Source: Saccharopolyspora erythraea NRRL 2338 (GTDB lineage: Bacteria; Actinomycetota; Actinomycetes; Mycobacteriales; Pseudonocardiaceae). From it: a stretch of 64,000 nucleotides of DNA. Location of the stretch: the NCBI RefSeq assembly GCF_000062885.1, contig NC_009142.1, forward strand, positions 868,001 to 932,000, in the 5' to 3' direction. This document shows, in pieces, positions 15,447-25,194 of this stretch. Numbering within the stretch: the first letter of the stretch is position 1; every line of letters starts with the position of its first letter. The notes under the pieces were generated by a model. It did not search any database. It was not told the DNA's origin and saw only the letters and a list, made by a program, of their open reading frames with translations. The translations under genes and the position numbers were made by a program.

Positions 15447-17024
15447 TCAGCGCCAGGACGGCAGCCACAGCTCGGCCTGCCAGCGCTCCGGGGTGATCGC
15501 GTCGCCGTTGAGCACCGGCCACAGCCACACGAAGTTGGCCACCACCAGTCCCGTGTAGAGCGCGACGACCAGCAGCCCGGTCTTGCGCCGCTCCAGGTGG
15601 TCGCGGGCGCCGCCGAGGATCTCGCCGAGCACCAGCACGATCCCCAGCACCAGGAACGGCGCCAGCGGCGTCGCGTAGAAGTAGTACATCTGCCGGTCGA
15701 GGTTGAGGAACCACGGCAGGTAGCCCGCGCCGTAGCCGACCAGCACCGCGCCGTAGCGCCAGTCCAGCGCGCTGGTCGCCCGCCACACCGCCCACGCGGC
15801 CACCGGCAGCGCGATCCACCACAGCGCGGGCGTCCCGATGAGCATCGTCGCCTCGACGCAGCTCGCGCGGCCGCAGCCCGGCACGTTGTTCTCGTAGTAG
15901 TAGAGCATCGGCCGCATGCCCATCGGCCACGCCCAGGGCTTGGACTCCCAGGGATGCGGGTCGTTGGCGGGCGTGGACAGGTGCGTGTGGAAGTCCAGCA
16001 CGTTGAGCTGGTAGTACAGCAGCGACCGCAGCGGGTCCGGCAGGAACGCCATCCCCACGTCGTCGGCGACCAGCGTCGCGTGCCGGTCGGTCGCGGTCTC
16101 GCTGGCGAACCAGTTCGCCCAGGTCGCGAAGTACACCAGCAGCGGGATCGCCACCATCGACCGCAGCGCGGGCAGCGTGTCGCGCACCAGCGTGCCCGAC
16201 CACGGCCTGCGCACCCCGGCCGCCCGCCGGGCCATGACGTCCCAGAACACGCAGAGCAGCCCGAACGCCATGATGTAGTAGATGCCGTTCCACTTGACCC
16301 CGCAGGTCAGGCCCAGCAGGATCCCGGCGCCGAAGCGCCACCACCGGAACCCGAGCCGCGGACCCCACACCGAGTCACCGATGCGGCCGTCGGCGAAGAC
16401 CAGCGACATTCGCTGCCGCACCTGGTCGCGATCGGCCAGCAGGCACGCGAACGCCGCCAGCAGGAACATCGCCTGGAAGATGTCGAGCATCCCCACCCGC
16501 GACTGCACGTGGCTCAGCCCGTCGCAGATCAGCAGCAGCCCCGCGAGCGCGCCGAGCAGCGTCGAGCGGGTGAGCCTGCGGGCGATGCGCACGATCAGCA
16601 GCACCATGACCGTCCCGGCCAGCGCGGCCGCCACCCGCCATCCCCACGGCGTGTAGCCGAACAGCCACTCGCCGATCGCGATGAGCTGCTTGCCCACGGG
16701 CGGGTGCGCCACCAGCTCGTAGCCGGGGTTGTCCTCGTAGCCGCCGTTGCGCAGCATCTGCCACGCCTGCGGCACGTAGTGCTTCTCGTCGAAGACCGGC
16801 GTGCCCTCGTCGGTGGCGTGGCCCAGGTTCCAGAACCGGACCACGCCCGCGGCCAGCGCGATGACCACCGTGATCACCCAGGCGCGGAGCCGGTCGGCGG
16901 GCATCGCCACGTCGAGCAGGTGCCGGGGATCGCCCTCGCCCGGCGTCCGCACGGGGGGCGTCTGGCCGACCTGGACCGGCTCGTCGGCGGTACGGCCACC
17001 GGAGTTCGGTACGAGGACACTCAC
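15447..17024 (-). CDS. Dolichyl-phosphate-mannose--protein mannosyltransferase (GT39)
   Basis: A 525-residue polytopic membrane enzyme that moves mannose from polyprenyl-phosphate-mannose to Ser or Thr of exported proteins. The acidic motif FDEKHYV in the first outer loop (near residue 78) is the catalytic DE pair of PMT enzymes, and VAHPPVGKQLIA and QSRVGMLDIF are conserved GT39 segments. About ten hydrophobic helices follow. The GTG start gives a 45-residue cytoplasmic leader. It is divergent from rsmI with a 23-bp gap, the same neighbourhood as in mycobacteria. Confidence 0.9.
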   Translation of the reverse strand: MSVLVPNSGGRTADEPVQVGQTPPVRTPGEGDPRHLLDVAMPADRLRAWVITVVIALAAGVVRFWNLGHATDEGTPVFDEKHYVPQAWQMLRNGGYEDNPGYELVAHPPVGKQLIAIGEWLFGYTPWGWRVAAALAGTVMVLLIVRIARRLTRSTLLGALAGLLLICDGLSHVQSRVGMLDIFQAMFLLAAFACLLADRDQVRQRMSLVFADGRIGDSVWGPRLGFRWWRFGAGILLGLTCGVKWNGIYYIMAFGLLCVFWDVMARRAAGVRRPWSGTLVRDTLPALRSMVAIPLLVYFATWANWFASETATDRHATLVADDVGMAFLPDPLRSLLYYQLNVLDFHTHLSTPANDPHPWESKPWAWPMGMRPMLYYYENNVPGCGRASCVEATMLIGTPALWWIALPVAAWAVWRATSALDWRYGAVLVGYGAGYLPWFLNLDRQMYYFYATPLAPFLVLGIVLVLGEILGGARDHLERRKTGLLVVALYTGLVVANFVWLWPVLNGDAITPERWQAELWLPSWR

Positions 17025-17047
17025 ACCCAGATCGTAGGGTTGGGGTC

Positions 17048-17896
17048 ATGGACCTCGTCGCCGGATCGGGCACCTTGCTCCTCGCCGCCACGCCGCTCGG
17101 CGACGCCAGGGACGCGTCGGCCCGGCTGGTCGACGCGCTCGGATCCGCCGACGTGGTGGCCGCCGAGGACACCCGCCGGGTGCGGGCCCTGGCCACTGCG
17201 CTGGGCGTCACGCCGGGCGGGAAGGTCGTCAGCTACTACGAGGCGGTCGAGGCGACCCGGACCCCGATGCTGCTCGACGAGCTGCGCGCCGGCCGCAGCG
17301 TGCTTTTGGTCACCGACGCCGGCATGCCGAGCGTGTCGGACCCCGGCTACCGGCTCGTGTCGGCCTGCGTCGAGGAGGGCCTGGCGGTCACCTGCCTGCC
17401 GGGGCCGTCGGCGGTGACCACGGCGCTGGCGGTGTCGGGCCTGCCGTCCGACCGGTTCTGCTTCGAGGGCTTCCCGCCGCGCAAGCAGGGCGAGCGGCGC
17501 CGGTGGTTCGCCCGGTTGCAGGCCGAGCAGCGGACGTGCGTGTTCTTCGAGGCGCCGCACCGGCTCGCCGACGCCCTCGCCGACGCCGTGGAGGTGCTCG
17601 GCGGCCGGCGGCCGGCGGCGGTCTGCCGGGAGCTGACCAAGACCTACGAGGAGATCCGCCGCGGCAGCCTCGCCGAGCTCGCGCAGTGGGCGGCCGACGG
17701 CGTGCGCGGCGAGATCACCGTCGTCCTCGGCGGAGCGGCACCGGCGGAGACGTCGGACCCGGCGGAGCTGGTGTCGCAGGTCGAGGAGCGCGCCGCAGAC
17801 GGCGTCCGGCTCAAGGACGCCGTCGCAGAGGTCGCCGAGATGGCGGGCGTGCGGAAGAAGGAGCTTTACGACGCCGTGCTTGCCGCGCGTCGTTGA
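17048..17896 (+). CDS. rsmI: 16S rRNA (cytidine-1402-2'-O)-methyltransferase
   Basis: A 282-residue SAM-dependent enzyme that methylates the ribose of C1402 in the ribosomal P site. All family signatures are visible: AEDTRRVRALA, VTDAGMPSVSDPGYRLV, LPGPSAVTTAL, FFEAPHRLAD and CRELTKTYEEI. The length is normal. The C-terminus carries the short helical KELYDAVLAAR tail. The start is ATG, 23 bp from the divergent mannosyltransferase, so the two promoters must overlap the opposite coding starts. Confidence 0.95.
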   Translation: MDLVAGSGTLLLAATPLGDARDASARLVDALGSADVVAAEDTRRVRALATALGVTPGGKVVSYYEAVEATRTPMLLDELRAGRSVLLVTDAGMPSVSDPGYRLVSACVEEGLAVTCLPGPSAVTTALAVSGLPSDRFCFEGFPPRKQGERRRWFARLQAEQRTCVFFEAPHRLADALADAVEVLGGRRPAAVCRELTKTYEEIRRGSLAELAQWAADGVRGEITVVLGGAAPAETSDPAELVSQVEERAADGVRLKDAVAEVAEMAGVRKKELYDAVLAARR

Positions 17897-18022
17897 GGCG
17901 GCCGGAGGGCGGCGCGGCGGCGATTCGGCGGCGGGCGTAGCCCGGCGGTGGTGGCGTGCCGAGTCGGGCGGCGAAGTGGGCAGCGGGCCGTTGCGGCGAC
18001 GTCGTGCGGAAAGGCGCGGCTT

Positions 18023-19396
18023 TCAGCAGGTTGAGGCGGTGGCCGTGTCGGTCGACTGTTGTGAGGTGCCGCTGCGCAGCAGCGACAGCAGAGGGGCGGC
18101 CTTGGTCAGGCACTCCTGCCACTCGCGCTCCGGGTCGGAGTCGGCGGTGATGCCGCCGCCGACACCCAGGTGAAGCATGCCGTTGGAGTACTCCAGGGTG
18201 CGGATCGCGACGTTCAGCTCCAGGCCGGCCGCGGGGGAGACCATGCCCACCGCACCGCAGTAGACGTCGCGCGCCACGTCCTCCAGTTCGCCGATGACCT
18301 CAAGCGCCCGGACCTTGGGAGCGCCGGTCACCGACGCCGGCGGGAAGGTCGCCTCCAGCAGTCGCGAGTTCGACAGCCCGGCTGGGACCTCGGCGCGCAC
18401 GTCGGAGACCAGGTGCCAGACACCCGGGTGCGGCTGCACATCGAGCAGCTTCGGGACGGTGACGCGACCGGTCGACGCGACGCGGCCAAGGTCGTTGCGG
18501 GCCATGTCGACGATCATCACGTTCTCCGCGACATCCTTCGCCGAAGCCCGCAACAGCTCCGCGTTGGCGTCGTCCTGCGGTCCACGACGCGGCAGCGTGC
18601 CCTTGATCGGGCTGGAGTGCACGACGTCGCCACTGCGTGCCAGGAAGAGTTCGGGCGAGAGCGACGCCACCGCACCCCAGTCGCCGGCCACGTAGGCGGC
18701 CCGCGCCGGGCGGAACCGCTCGCTGCCCGCCGCGAACACCTCCAGCGGATCGCCGGTGAACGGCACGGCGAAACGGCTGCAGATGTTGGCCTGGAAGATC
18801 TCGCCGGCCGCGATCTGCTCGACGCAGCCCCGCACGGCCTTGCGGTGCAGGTCGGCGTCCGGCTGGCGTACGGGCCCCACCTGCCACTGGGAATGCTGGG
18901 GGGAAGCGAGATCGGTCGACGAACCGGGGGCGGAAGGGGAACCGAGGTCGGCGTCGGAGACGAGGGCGGTCAACTCGTCGACGAGGGCGGGGTCGGCGGG
19001 ACCGAGCGACTCGAACCACCACTGGCCCTCGCGGTCGCGGCGCAGGACGTGGTCGGTCCAGCCCCAAGCCGACAACGGCAGCCTGCGGGGCTGGGCGTGC
19101 CTTCCCGGGTCGGTCAGGCCGTAGCCGAGGTATCCGATCCAGCCGCCCCCGACCGCGCCCTCCGGCACATCGGCGGTGGACGCGGCATCCTCGGAGTCGA
19201 AGGCGTCCAGGACGGCGAACGGGTCGTCCTGGGGACCGATGGACACCGACGGGACCAGCACGGCGCCGCCCCCGAACCAGTCGCCGGTCAGCGCGGCGGG
19301 CGGCGGCAGCCCGCGTTGCCGGGCGCGGTCCGAGAGCCGCCGCAACACGGCTTCGGCGCTCGCACCGCCGACGATCGATCGGGTGAAAACCTGCAC
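18023..19396 (-). CDS. pabB: Aminodeoxychorismate synthase component I
   Basis: A 457-residue chorismate-binding enzyme. It makes 4-amino-4-deoxychorismate for folate, using ammonia from a PabA amidotransferase that is not in this window. The catalytic lysine motif PIKGT (HSSPIKGTLPRR) distinguishes PabB from anthranilate synthase, which has PIAGT. Other conserved elements are GEIFQANICSRF, DMARNDLGRVA, FPPASVTGAPK and the GLELNVAIRTLE region. A low-complexity Ser/Pro/Asp insert lies near residue 150. The GTG start is not preceded by a strong ribosome binding site. Confidence 0.92.
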   Translation of the reverse strand: MQVFTRSIVGGASAEAVLRRLSDRARQRGLPPPAALTGDWFGGGAVLVPSVSIGPQDDPFAVLDAFDSEDAASTADVPEGAVGGGWIGYLGYGLTDPGRHAQPRRLPLSAWGWTDHVLRRDREGQWWFESLGPADPALVDELTALVSDADLGSPSAPGSSTDLASPQHSQWQVGPVRQPDADLHRKAVRGCVEQIAAGEIFQANICSRFAVPFTGDPLEVFAAGSERFRPARAAYVAGDWGAVASLSPELFLARSGDVVHSSPIKGTLPRRGPQDDANAELLRASAKDVAENVMIVDMARNDLGRVASTGRVTVPKLLDVQPHPGVWHLVSDVRAEVPAGLSNSRLLEATFPPASVTGAPKVRALEVIGELEDVARDVYCGAVGMVSPAAGLELNVAIRTLEYSNGMLHLGVGGGITADSDPEREWQECLTKAAPLLSLLRSGTSQQSTDTATASTC

Positions 19397-19631
19397 TCCG
19401 CCAGTATGAACACCGGGTAGTCCGCACCGGTCGCGGCGGCCCGGCCAGTGAGAAGACGACTCCTGACGAGGCCGGCTCGACCAACCGGCGAAGACTTCCG
19501 CATCGGGACTGCGCTGGGCTGAACGGGTGGCGGCGCAGTGATCAGCATCACCTTCCGGGTGTCGCCCCGTTGTGTTCCGAAAGGCCAGCGTTCCGGAATG
19601 CGCCGGCTTCGATCACGACGAGGTGAGCGGA

Positions 19632-20614
19632 ATGCGGATTCGGAACGCGGTTGTGGCCGTGGCTGCCGCGGTGACCGTGATCGGCGGAGTCTCGCCTGCT
19701 GCGGGCGCCCAGCCGCCGGTGGCGGCGGACGAAACCGCGGTGGGCGGGTCGGTTGGCGGAATCGCGGAGGCCGGTGCGGCTGGCGGAACTGCGGACGCGG
19801 CGGCAGCTGGCGGAACTGCGGAGGCGGGGGCGGCTGAGGAGGCGCCGGCGGGAGCCAACGACTGGAGCTGCGAGCCGTCCGACGAGCACCCGGTGCCGGT
19901 GGTGCTCGTGCACGGTCTGGGCGGAGCGGCCGCCACCAACTGGGCCTACATCGCTCCACTGCTGGCCGACGAGGGCTACTGCGTCTTCGCCCTGACCTAC
20001 GGACGACCGCCCGGGATGCCTCCGGTCACCGGCGGTTTCGCGCCGATGGAGCAGAGCGCCGAAGAACTCGCGGACTTCGTCGACCTGGTGCTGGAGGTGA
20101 CGGGAGCGAGCAGGTGGATTTCGTGGGGCATTCCGAGGGGACGGTGATGCCGCAGTACTACCTGAAGTTCCTGGACGGCGCCCCCAACGTGCGCCGCTAC
20201 GTCGCGCTCACCCCGCTCTACGACGGCACGACGCTCAACAGCACGTCGGAGATCATCGACCGGCTGACCACCGAGATCCCCGGCCTGGGCAACGTCGCCG
20301 ACGGCCTGTGCGCCTCGTGCACGCAGTTCTTCCACGACTCCGACTTCATGAAGAAGCTCAACGAGGGCGGCGCGGCGGTGCCGGGAATCGAGTACACGAC
20401 GGTCATGACGAAGTACGACCAGCTGGTCACCCCGTACACCAGCGGCCACCTCGACTCGCCGGACGCGACGAACATCGTGCTGCAGGACGTGTGCACGAGG
20501 GACTTCGCCGAACACGTCGCGGTGGCTTTCGACCCGAACGTCGGGCAGATGGTGCTGAACGCCCTCGACCCGGCGAACGCCGAACCTGTGCAGTGCCTCC
20601 CCGGAACGGAGTGA
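19632..20614 (+). pseudogene. Secreted triacylglycerol lipase broken by a one-base frameshift
   Basis: The first frame (19632-20147) encodes a signal peptide (VAVAAAVTVIGGVSPAAGA), a Gly/Ala-rich linker, and the start of an actinomycete class 2 lipase: PVVLVHGLGG, NWAYIAPLLADEGYCVFALTYG. It then runs out at an out-of-frame TGA. The second frame, starting at 20114, continues exactly with VDFVGHSEGTVMPQYYLKFL, containing the nucleophile elbow GHSEG, then KYDQLVTP (Asp) and CTRDFAEHV (His). One missing base at about 20111-20114, where AGCAGGTGG should read AGC-NAG-GTG-G, explains the break. It is either a pseudogene or a sequencing error. Confidence 0.85.
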
Positions 20615-20635
20615 GGGGGAGGAGCGGGGGCACGT

Positions 20636-20912
20636 GGGTTTTCGGGGGACTCACCCCGGCCTTGCGGCTTGCGGTGGGTGGGTGGTTTCTGGGGCGCTCG
20701 CCGCCCCCAGGCCCCCGGCAGGTCTCCGGGATGAGTGGGTTTTCGAGGCATCTTGCGGTGGTGCGGTGGCGGTTCTTATCCCGTCGACCTCCACGAGGGC
20801 TATCAGACCGCGTCAAGGGGGCCGGTTTTCGAGGCAGCCTGCGGTGGGAGCGAGCGGGCCCCCTTGACCCGGTCTGATCGGGCTGGCGCCAGGTCGACGG
20901 GATGAGAACCGG
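20636..20912. repeat. Repeat-rich intergenic region with a long imperfect cruciform
   Basis: This fills the gap between the convergent lipase and ABC permease genes. The arms 20769-20823 and 20856-20912 are a long imperfect inverted repeat: the outer 20 bp match at 19 positions (GGTTCTTATCCCGTCGACCT at 20771-20790), and an inner 23-bp block matches at 21. The loop and the left flank carry a direct repeat, GGTTTTCGAGGCA plus TTGCGGTGG, at 20738-20761 and 20824-20847. A third, weaker copy starts at 20636. The fold can act as a terminator for both strands. Confidence 0.75.
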
Positions 20913-20928
20913 GCTCCGCCTGTGTTGG

Positions 20929-21681
20929 CTAGTGCGCTGTGCGGAAGGCGCGGGTGCCCAGTAGCAGTGCCAGGGTGGCCAGCGCTGCCGATGCGCCGAT
21001 GCCGGTGAGGGTCGTTGGTGACATTCCCTCGCCTACGAAGAGGCTGCGTTCGGCGTCGACCACGTAGGTCATGGGGTTGAGCCGCGAGAGCAGTCGGAGC
21101 CAGTCGGGGCCGGCTTCCATCGGGATCAGGAAGCCCGACAGCAGGAGCAGGGGCATCGACAGGCTCTGGACCACGGGGGCGAACTCGTACTCGTTGGTCA
21201 GCCGGAGGGCGAGCAGGTACGAGGCGCTGGCCAGCGTGATGCTCAGCAGCGCCAGCACGCCGAGTCCGAGCAGGATGGCGGTGAGCGGGACGGTGAGTCC
21301 GAACAGCAGGGCTGCCAGCGCGGTGATCAGCACGGCCTGCACGACGACGAGGGTTGTGTCGCGCAGGACCCTGCCGAGCAGCAACGCCGTCCTGCTCAGC
21401 GGGCTCACCCGCATTCGATCGAGCACCCCGGCGCGCTGGTCGGGGATGAGGGAGAAACCGGCGAAGCCGGCTCCGAACATCGCCAGCATCACCAGGATTC
21501 CGGGCAGGAAGCCCTCCCACGACGCCCCGGGCAGACCGGTCACGAGCAGCGGGCCGAACAGCAGCAGGTAGAGCAGCGGCTGGACCAGGCCGATCGCCAG
21601 GACGAACGGGTTGCGCAGCGTGGGGTCCAGCGCGTGCCGGAAGACCAGCCAGGTGTCGGTGGGCCAGGAGTTACGCCGCAA
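20929..21681 (-). CDS. ABC-2 type permease (DrrB-like)
   Basis: A 250-residue membrane protein with six predicted helices and the ABC-2 permease segment RVSPLSRTALLLGRVLRD in the cytoplasmic loop. The C-terminus has GFLIPMEAGPDWLRLLSRLNPMTYVVDAER (split here only for description), typical of daunorubicin-type exporters. The TTG start at 21681 is supported by GGGAGG six bases upstream and by an 11-bp overlap with the ATPase gene. It works with that ATPase as an exporter under PadR control. Confidence 0.88.
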   Translation of the reverse strand: MRRNSWPTDTWLVFRHALDPTLRNPFVLAIGLVQPLLYLLLFGPLLVTGLPGASWEGFLPGILVMLAMFGAGFAGFSLIPDQRAGVLDRMRVSPLSRTALLLGRVLRDTTLVVVQAVLITALAALLFGLTVPLTAILLGLGVLALLSITLASASYLLALRLTNEYEFAPVVQSLSMPLLLLSGFLIPMEAGPDWLRLLSRLNPMTYVVDAERSLFVGEGMSPTTLTGIGASAALATLALLLGTRAFRTAH

Positions 21682-22624
21682 CGGATGCCTCCCGCAGGCT
21701 GTGGCCGGTCAGTTCGAGGAACACGTCGTCGAGGCTGGGGCGCTCGACGCGCAGGGACAGCGGGGTGATTCCCGCCGAGTCGAGCCTGCGGAGCAGGGCG
21801 GTGAGCGCGGTGTCGCCCCGCGCTGTCCGGAGGCGGACCTCGCCGCCTTCGGTGCGGACGTCGGTCGCCTCCGGCATGGCCCGCACGGCGGTGGCGGCCG
21901 TGGCCGGGTCGGCGCAGGTGAACACCACCAGGTCGCCGGATACCCGCTGCTTGAGTTCCTCCGGGGTGCCGGTGGCGACGATCCGGCCGTGGTCGATCAC
22001 CAGCAGCCGGTCGCACAGCGCGTCTGCCTCGTCCAGGTAGTGCGTGCTGATCAGGACGGTCGTGCCGTGCCCGGCGCGCAGCGCGCGGACGTGCTCCCAC
22101 AGGTTGGCGCGGCTGTGCGGGTCGAGGCCGGTGCTCGGCTCGTCGAGGAACAGCAGGCGCGGGTCGTGGATGAGGCCGAGCGCGATGTCGAGCCGCCGGC
22201 GCTGGCCGCCGGAGAGGGCCGCCACCGGGCGCTGGTCGAGGTCGGACAGGTCGAAACGGTCGAGCAGTTCGGCGCATTTCCGGCGTGCCTCGGCTCTGGA
22301 CTGGCCGTGGAAGCGGCCCTGCGTGCGCAGTTCGTCGCCGACCCTGCGGTCCATGCCCGCCGACCCGCTCTGCGGCACGTAGCCGATGCGGCGGCGGACG
22401 CCGAACGGGTCGGTGCGCAGGTCGCGGCCCGCCACGGTCGCCTCGCCCGCCGTCGGCGGCAGCAGGGTCGTCAGCATCCGCATGGTGGTGGTCTTGCCCG
22501 CGCCGTTGGGGCCGAGGAAACCGACGAGTTCGCTCTCCGCGATGTCGATGTCCACCCCGCGAACGGCGTCGACAGGCCCCTGCTTCGTCCGGAAGCGGTG
22601 GCTCAGCCCGCTTGCGTGGATCAT
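21671..22624 (-). CDS. ABC exporter ATP-binding protein (DrrA-like)
   Basis: A 317-residue ATPase. Walker A is GPNGAGKTTT near residue 40, the Q loop is YVPQSGS, the signature is LSGGQRRRLDIAL, Walker B is LLFLDEPSTGLD, and the switch is STHYLDEAD. The C-terminal region contains the DrrA-type RVERPSLDDVFLELTG motif. ATG 22624 was chosen because AAAGGAG lies just upstream and the usual IHASGLSHRF start of DrrA proteins follows. The PadR-type dyad at 22637-22648 sits immediately before the ribosome binding site. Confidence 0.92.
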   Translation of the reverse strand: MIHASGLSHRFRTKQGPVDAVRGVDIDIAESELVGFLGPNGAGKTTTMRMLTTLLPPTAGEATVAGRDLRTDPFGVRRRIGYVPQSGSAGMDRRVGDELRTQGRFHGQSRAEARRKCAELLDRFDLSDLDQRPVAALSGGQRRRLDIALGLIHDPRLLFLDEPSTGLDPHSRANLWEHVRALRAGHGTTVLISTHYLDEADALCDRLLVIDHGRIVATGTPEELKQRVSGDLVVFTCADPATAATAVRAMPEATDVRTEGGEVRLRTARGDTALTALLRRLDSAGITPLSLRVERPSLDDVFLELTGHSLREASVAA

Positions 22625-22634
22625 GCGGCTCCTT

Positions 22635-22697
22635 TGGTCAAGTTTGACTACTCGGTAAGCATGGGCCACCGGCGAGTGTTTGGTCAACTTTGACTAG
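22635..22697. promoter_or_regulatory. Two PadR-type operators before the ABC exporter operon
   Basis: The dyad GTCAA-NN-TTGAC occurs twice: GTCAAGTTTGAC at 22637-22648 and GTCAACTTTGAC at 22683-22694. Flanks are also shared (TGG before, TA after). In the direction of the exporter, the distal copy contains TTGACC, a good -35 hexamer, and the proximal copy abuts the AAAGGAG ribosome binding site. The distal copy overlaps the stop codon of padR, so the PadR product probably represses the downstream ABC genes here. Confidence 0.75.
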
Positions 22698-23254
22698 TCG
22701 GCTTCGCCCGCGAGCCGGTACTCGCCCGCCTCCAGCCGCCCGACCAGCTCGTCGATCCAGCGCAGGTCGCCCTCCACGCCGATCGCCCACAGCCGGAAGA
22801 GCTCCCTGACGTGGGCGGGCTTGCCCATCTCGTCGTTGCCCTCCAGCAGGTGGCGGGTCGTGGCAAGCGCCGACTCGGTCTTCACTCTGCGGTGGGAGAG
22901 CAGGTCGATCAGCTCCTTGCGCCCTACGAAGGGCAGGAAGGGGATCGCGGCGCTGATCGCGATACCGGAGTCCGGGTCCACCAGGGTGCGCCGCAGCAGC
23001 AGGTCGAACTCGGCCTCGCCGTCTTCGGTCAGCCGGTAGGCGGTGCGTTCGGGGCCGGCCTCGCCGGGTTCGGCCTCCTCCTGCGCGAGCAGCCCGTCCT
23101 TGGCCAGCCTGCGCAGCGCGTTGTAGATCGAGCCCTGCCGGACGTTGGCCCACCGGTCGGCCGACCAGGACAGCAGCTCCCTGCGCACCTGGTAGCCGTG
23201 CGCCCGGCCGTGCATCCGCAGCACGCCGAGTACCAGCAGTTTCGTCGCCGACAT
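22694..23254 (-). CDS. PadR family transcriptional regulator
   Basis: A 186-residue regulator. The N-terminal winged helix is typical: [22 protein letters not shown], then the [18 protein letters not shown] recognition region and [13 protein letters not shown] wing. The C-terminal helical dimer domain follows. ATG 23254 has GGAGG just upstream. It lies directly upstream of, and in the same orientation as, the ABC exporter genes. The dyads in the 69-bp gap suggest it represses them until a drug is bound. It is divergent from metG with a 64-bp gap. Confidence 0.9.
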   Translation of the reverse strand: MSATKLLVLGVLRMHGRAHGYQVRRELLSWSADRWANVRQGSIYNALRRLAKDGLLAQEEAEPGEAGPERTAYRLTEDGEAEFDLLLRRTLVDPDSGIAISAAIPFLPFVGRKELIDLLSHRRVKTESALATTRHLLEGNDEMGKPAHVRELFRLWAIGVEGDLRWIDELVGRLEAGEYRLAGEAD

Positions 23255-23318
23255 CCGACCTCCGCGCAAACCAGAACCCGTTCGAGGCGCACCGCCCCCC
23301 GAACGTAGGCTATGGAAC

Positions 23319-25115
23319 ATGAGTGCCTCTGTGTTGACCGCTGTGGCCTGGCCCTACGCCAACGGTCCGCGGCACATCGGCCACGTCTCCGGCTTCGGTG
23401 TGCCCTCCGACGTCTTCTCGCGCTACCAGCGAATGGCGGGCAACCGGGTGCTCATGGTGTCCGGCACCGACGAGCACGGCACCCCGATCTCGGTCCAGGC
23501 CGACAAGGAGGGCCTGAGCACCCGCGAGCTCGCCGACAAGTACAACCGGGTGATCACCGAGGACCTCCAGGGGCTCGGGCTGTCCTACGACCTGTTCACC
23601 CGCACCACGACCGGCAACCACTACGAGGTCGTGCAGCAGATCTTCCTCGCGCTGCACCGCAACGGCTACATCATCCCGAAGACGACCACCGGCGCGATCA
23701 GCCCGAGCACCGGCCGCACGCTGCCGGACCGCTACATCGAGGGCACCTGCCCGATCTGCGGCTACGACGGCGCGCGCGGCGACCAGTGCGACAACTGCGG
23801 CAACCAGCTCGACCCGGCCGAGCTGATCAACCCGGTCTCCCGGATCAACGGCGAGAAGCCCGACTTCGTCGAGACCGAGCACCTGTTCCTCGACCTCTCG
23901 GCGTTCACCGAGTCGCTGGGCAAGTGGCTCTCCACCCGCACCGGCTGGCGGTCCAACGTCCTGAAGTTCACCCAGAACCTGGTCGAGGACATGCGGCCCC
24001 GGGCGATCAGCCGCGACCTGGACTGGGGCGTGCCGATCCCGCTGGACGGCTGGCGCGACCAGTCGATGAAGCGCCTATACGTCTGGTTCGACGCCGTCAT
24101 CGGCTACTTCTCGGCCAGCGTGGAGTGGGCCCGCCGCACCGGCGACCCCGACGCCTGGAAGCAGTTCTGGACCGACCCCTCGGCCCAGGGCTACTACTTC
24201 ATGGGCAAGGACAACATCACCTTCCACGCCCAGATCTGGCCCGCGCTGCTGATGGGCCACAACGGCCAGGGCGACAAGGGCGGCGAGGTCGGCCCCTACG
24301 GGCAGCTCAACCTGCCCGACGAGATCGTCTCCAGCGAGTTCCTCACCATGAGCGGCTCGAAGTTCTCCACCTCGCGCGGCACCGTGATCTACGTGCGCGA
24401 CTTCCTGCGCGAGTTCGGCCCGGACACGCTGCGCTACTTCATCTCGGTGGCGGGCCCCGAGAACCAGGACACCGACTTCACCTGGGACGAGTTCGTCCGG
24501 CGCGTCAACTTCGAGCTGGCCAACGAGTGGGGCAACCTGGTCAACCGCTCGGTGTCGATGGCCGCGAAGAACAACGGCGCGGTACCGGCGCCGACCTCCC
24601 CGCGGGCCGCCGACGAGGAGCTGAAGACCCTGTCGCGCAACGCCTTCGAGACCGTCGGCGGCCACCTCCAGCGCTCCCGCTTCAAGGCGGCCGCGCAGGA
24701 GGCCATGCGGGTCGTCTCGGCGGCCAACAAGTACCTGTCCGACCAGGAGCCGTGGAAGCTCAAGGAAGACCCGGACCGCCGCGACGCGGTGCTGCACACC
24801 GCGCTGCAGGTGGTCTCCGACGCCAACACGCTGCTCACGCCGTTCCTGCCGCACTCCGCGCAGAAGGTGCACGAGCTGCTCGGCGGCACCGGCGTCTGGT
24901 CGGCTCAGCCGGAGCTGCGCGAGGTGTCCGACCTGGACGTCCCCGAGCGCGAGTACCCGGTGCTGATGGGCGACTACGCCGCCGAGCAGGCGAGCTGGGA
25001 GTCCACGGAGATCGAGGTCGGACGTCCGTTGCACAAGCCCACGCCGCTGTTCGCCAAGCTCGACGCGGCGCTGGGCGAGACGGGGCCGGAGTGGGCGCCG
25101 ATCGAGAAGTCGTGA
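23319..25115 (+). CDS. metG: Methionyl-tRNA synthetase
   Basis: A 598-residue class I aminoacyl-tRNA synthetase that charges tRNA-Met for initiation and elongation. The HIGH motif is HIGH at residues 19-22, and the KMSKS region is [11 protein letters not shown] near 344. A zinc knuckle, CPICGYDG with a second CDNC pair, sits near residues 144-160. The length fits the single-knuckle bacterial form without the C-terminal EMAP-like extension. The start is ATG. A hairpin follows, separating it from tatD. Confidence 0.97.
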   Translation: MSASVLTAVAWPYANGPRHIGHVSGFGVPSDVFSRYQRMAGNRVLMVSGTDEHGTPISVQADKEGLSTRELADKYNRVITEDLQGLGLSYDLFTRTTTGNHYEVVQQIFLALHRNGYIIPKTTTGAISPSTGRTLPDRYIEGTCPICGYDGARGDQCDNCGNQLDPAELINPVSRINGEKPDFVETEHLFLDLSAFTESLGKWLSTRTGWRSNVLKFTQNLVEDMRPRAISRDLDWGVPIPLDGWRDQSMKRLYVWFDAVIGYFSASVEWARRTGDPDAWKQFWTDPSAQGYYFMGKDNITFHAQIWPALLMGHNGQGDKGGEVGPYGQLNLPDEIVSSEFLTMSGSKFSTSRGTVIYVRDFLREFGPDTLRYFISVAGPENQDTDFTWDEFVRRVNFELANEWGNLVNRSVSMAAKNNGAVPAPTSPRAADEELKTLSRNAFETVGGHLQRSRFKAAAQEAMRVVSAANKYLSDQEPWKLKEDPDRRDAVLHTALQVVSDANTLLTPFLPHSAQKVHELLGGTGVWSAQPELREVSDLDVPEREYPVLMGDYAAEQASWESTEIEVGRPLHKPTPLFAKLDAALGETGPEWAPIEKS

Positions 25116-25143
25116 GGCGCAGCGCGCCGCTGCCGTGACGACT

Positions 25144-25174
25144 GGGCACTCCCGGGTACCTCCCGGGAGTGCCC
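25144..25174 (+). terminator. Terminator hairpin between metG and tatD
   Basis: GGGCACTCCCGGG (25144-25156) pairs perfectly with CCCGGGAGTGCCC (25162-25174) over a 5-base loop. It ends 20 bases before the tatD ATG, so it may also act as a leader hairpin. Confidence 0.75.
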
Positions 25175-25194
25175 TGCTACTTGTGGAGGGTTCG

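Noticed and set aside
18170-19420. Plus-strand frame over pabB
   Set aside because: It is the antisense of pabB, whose PIKGT and other motifs fix the coding strand.
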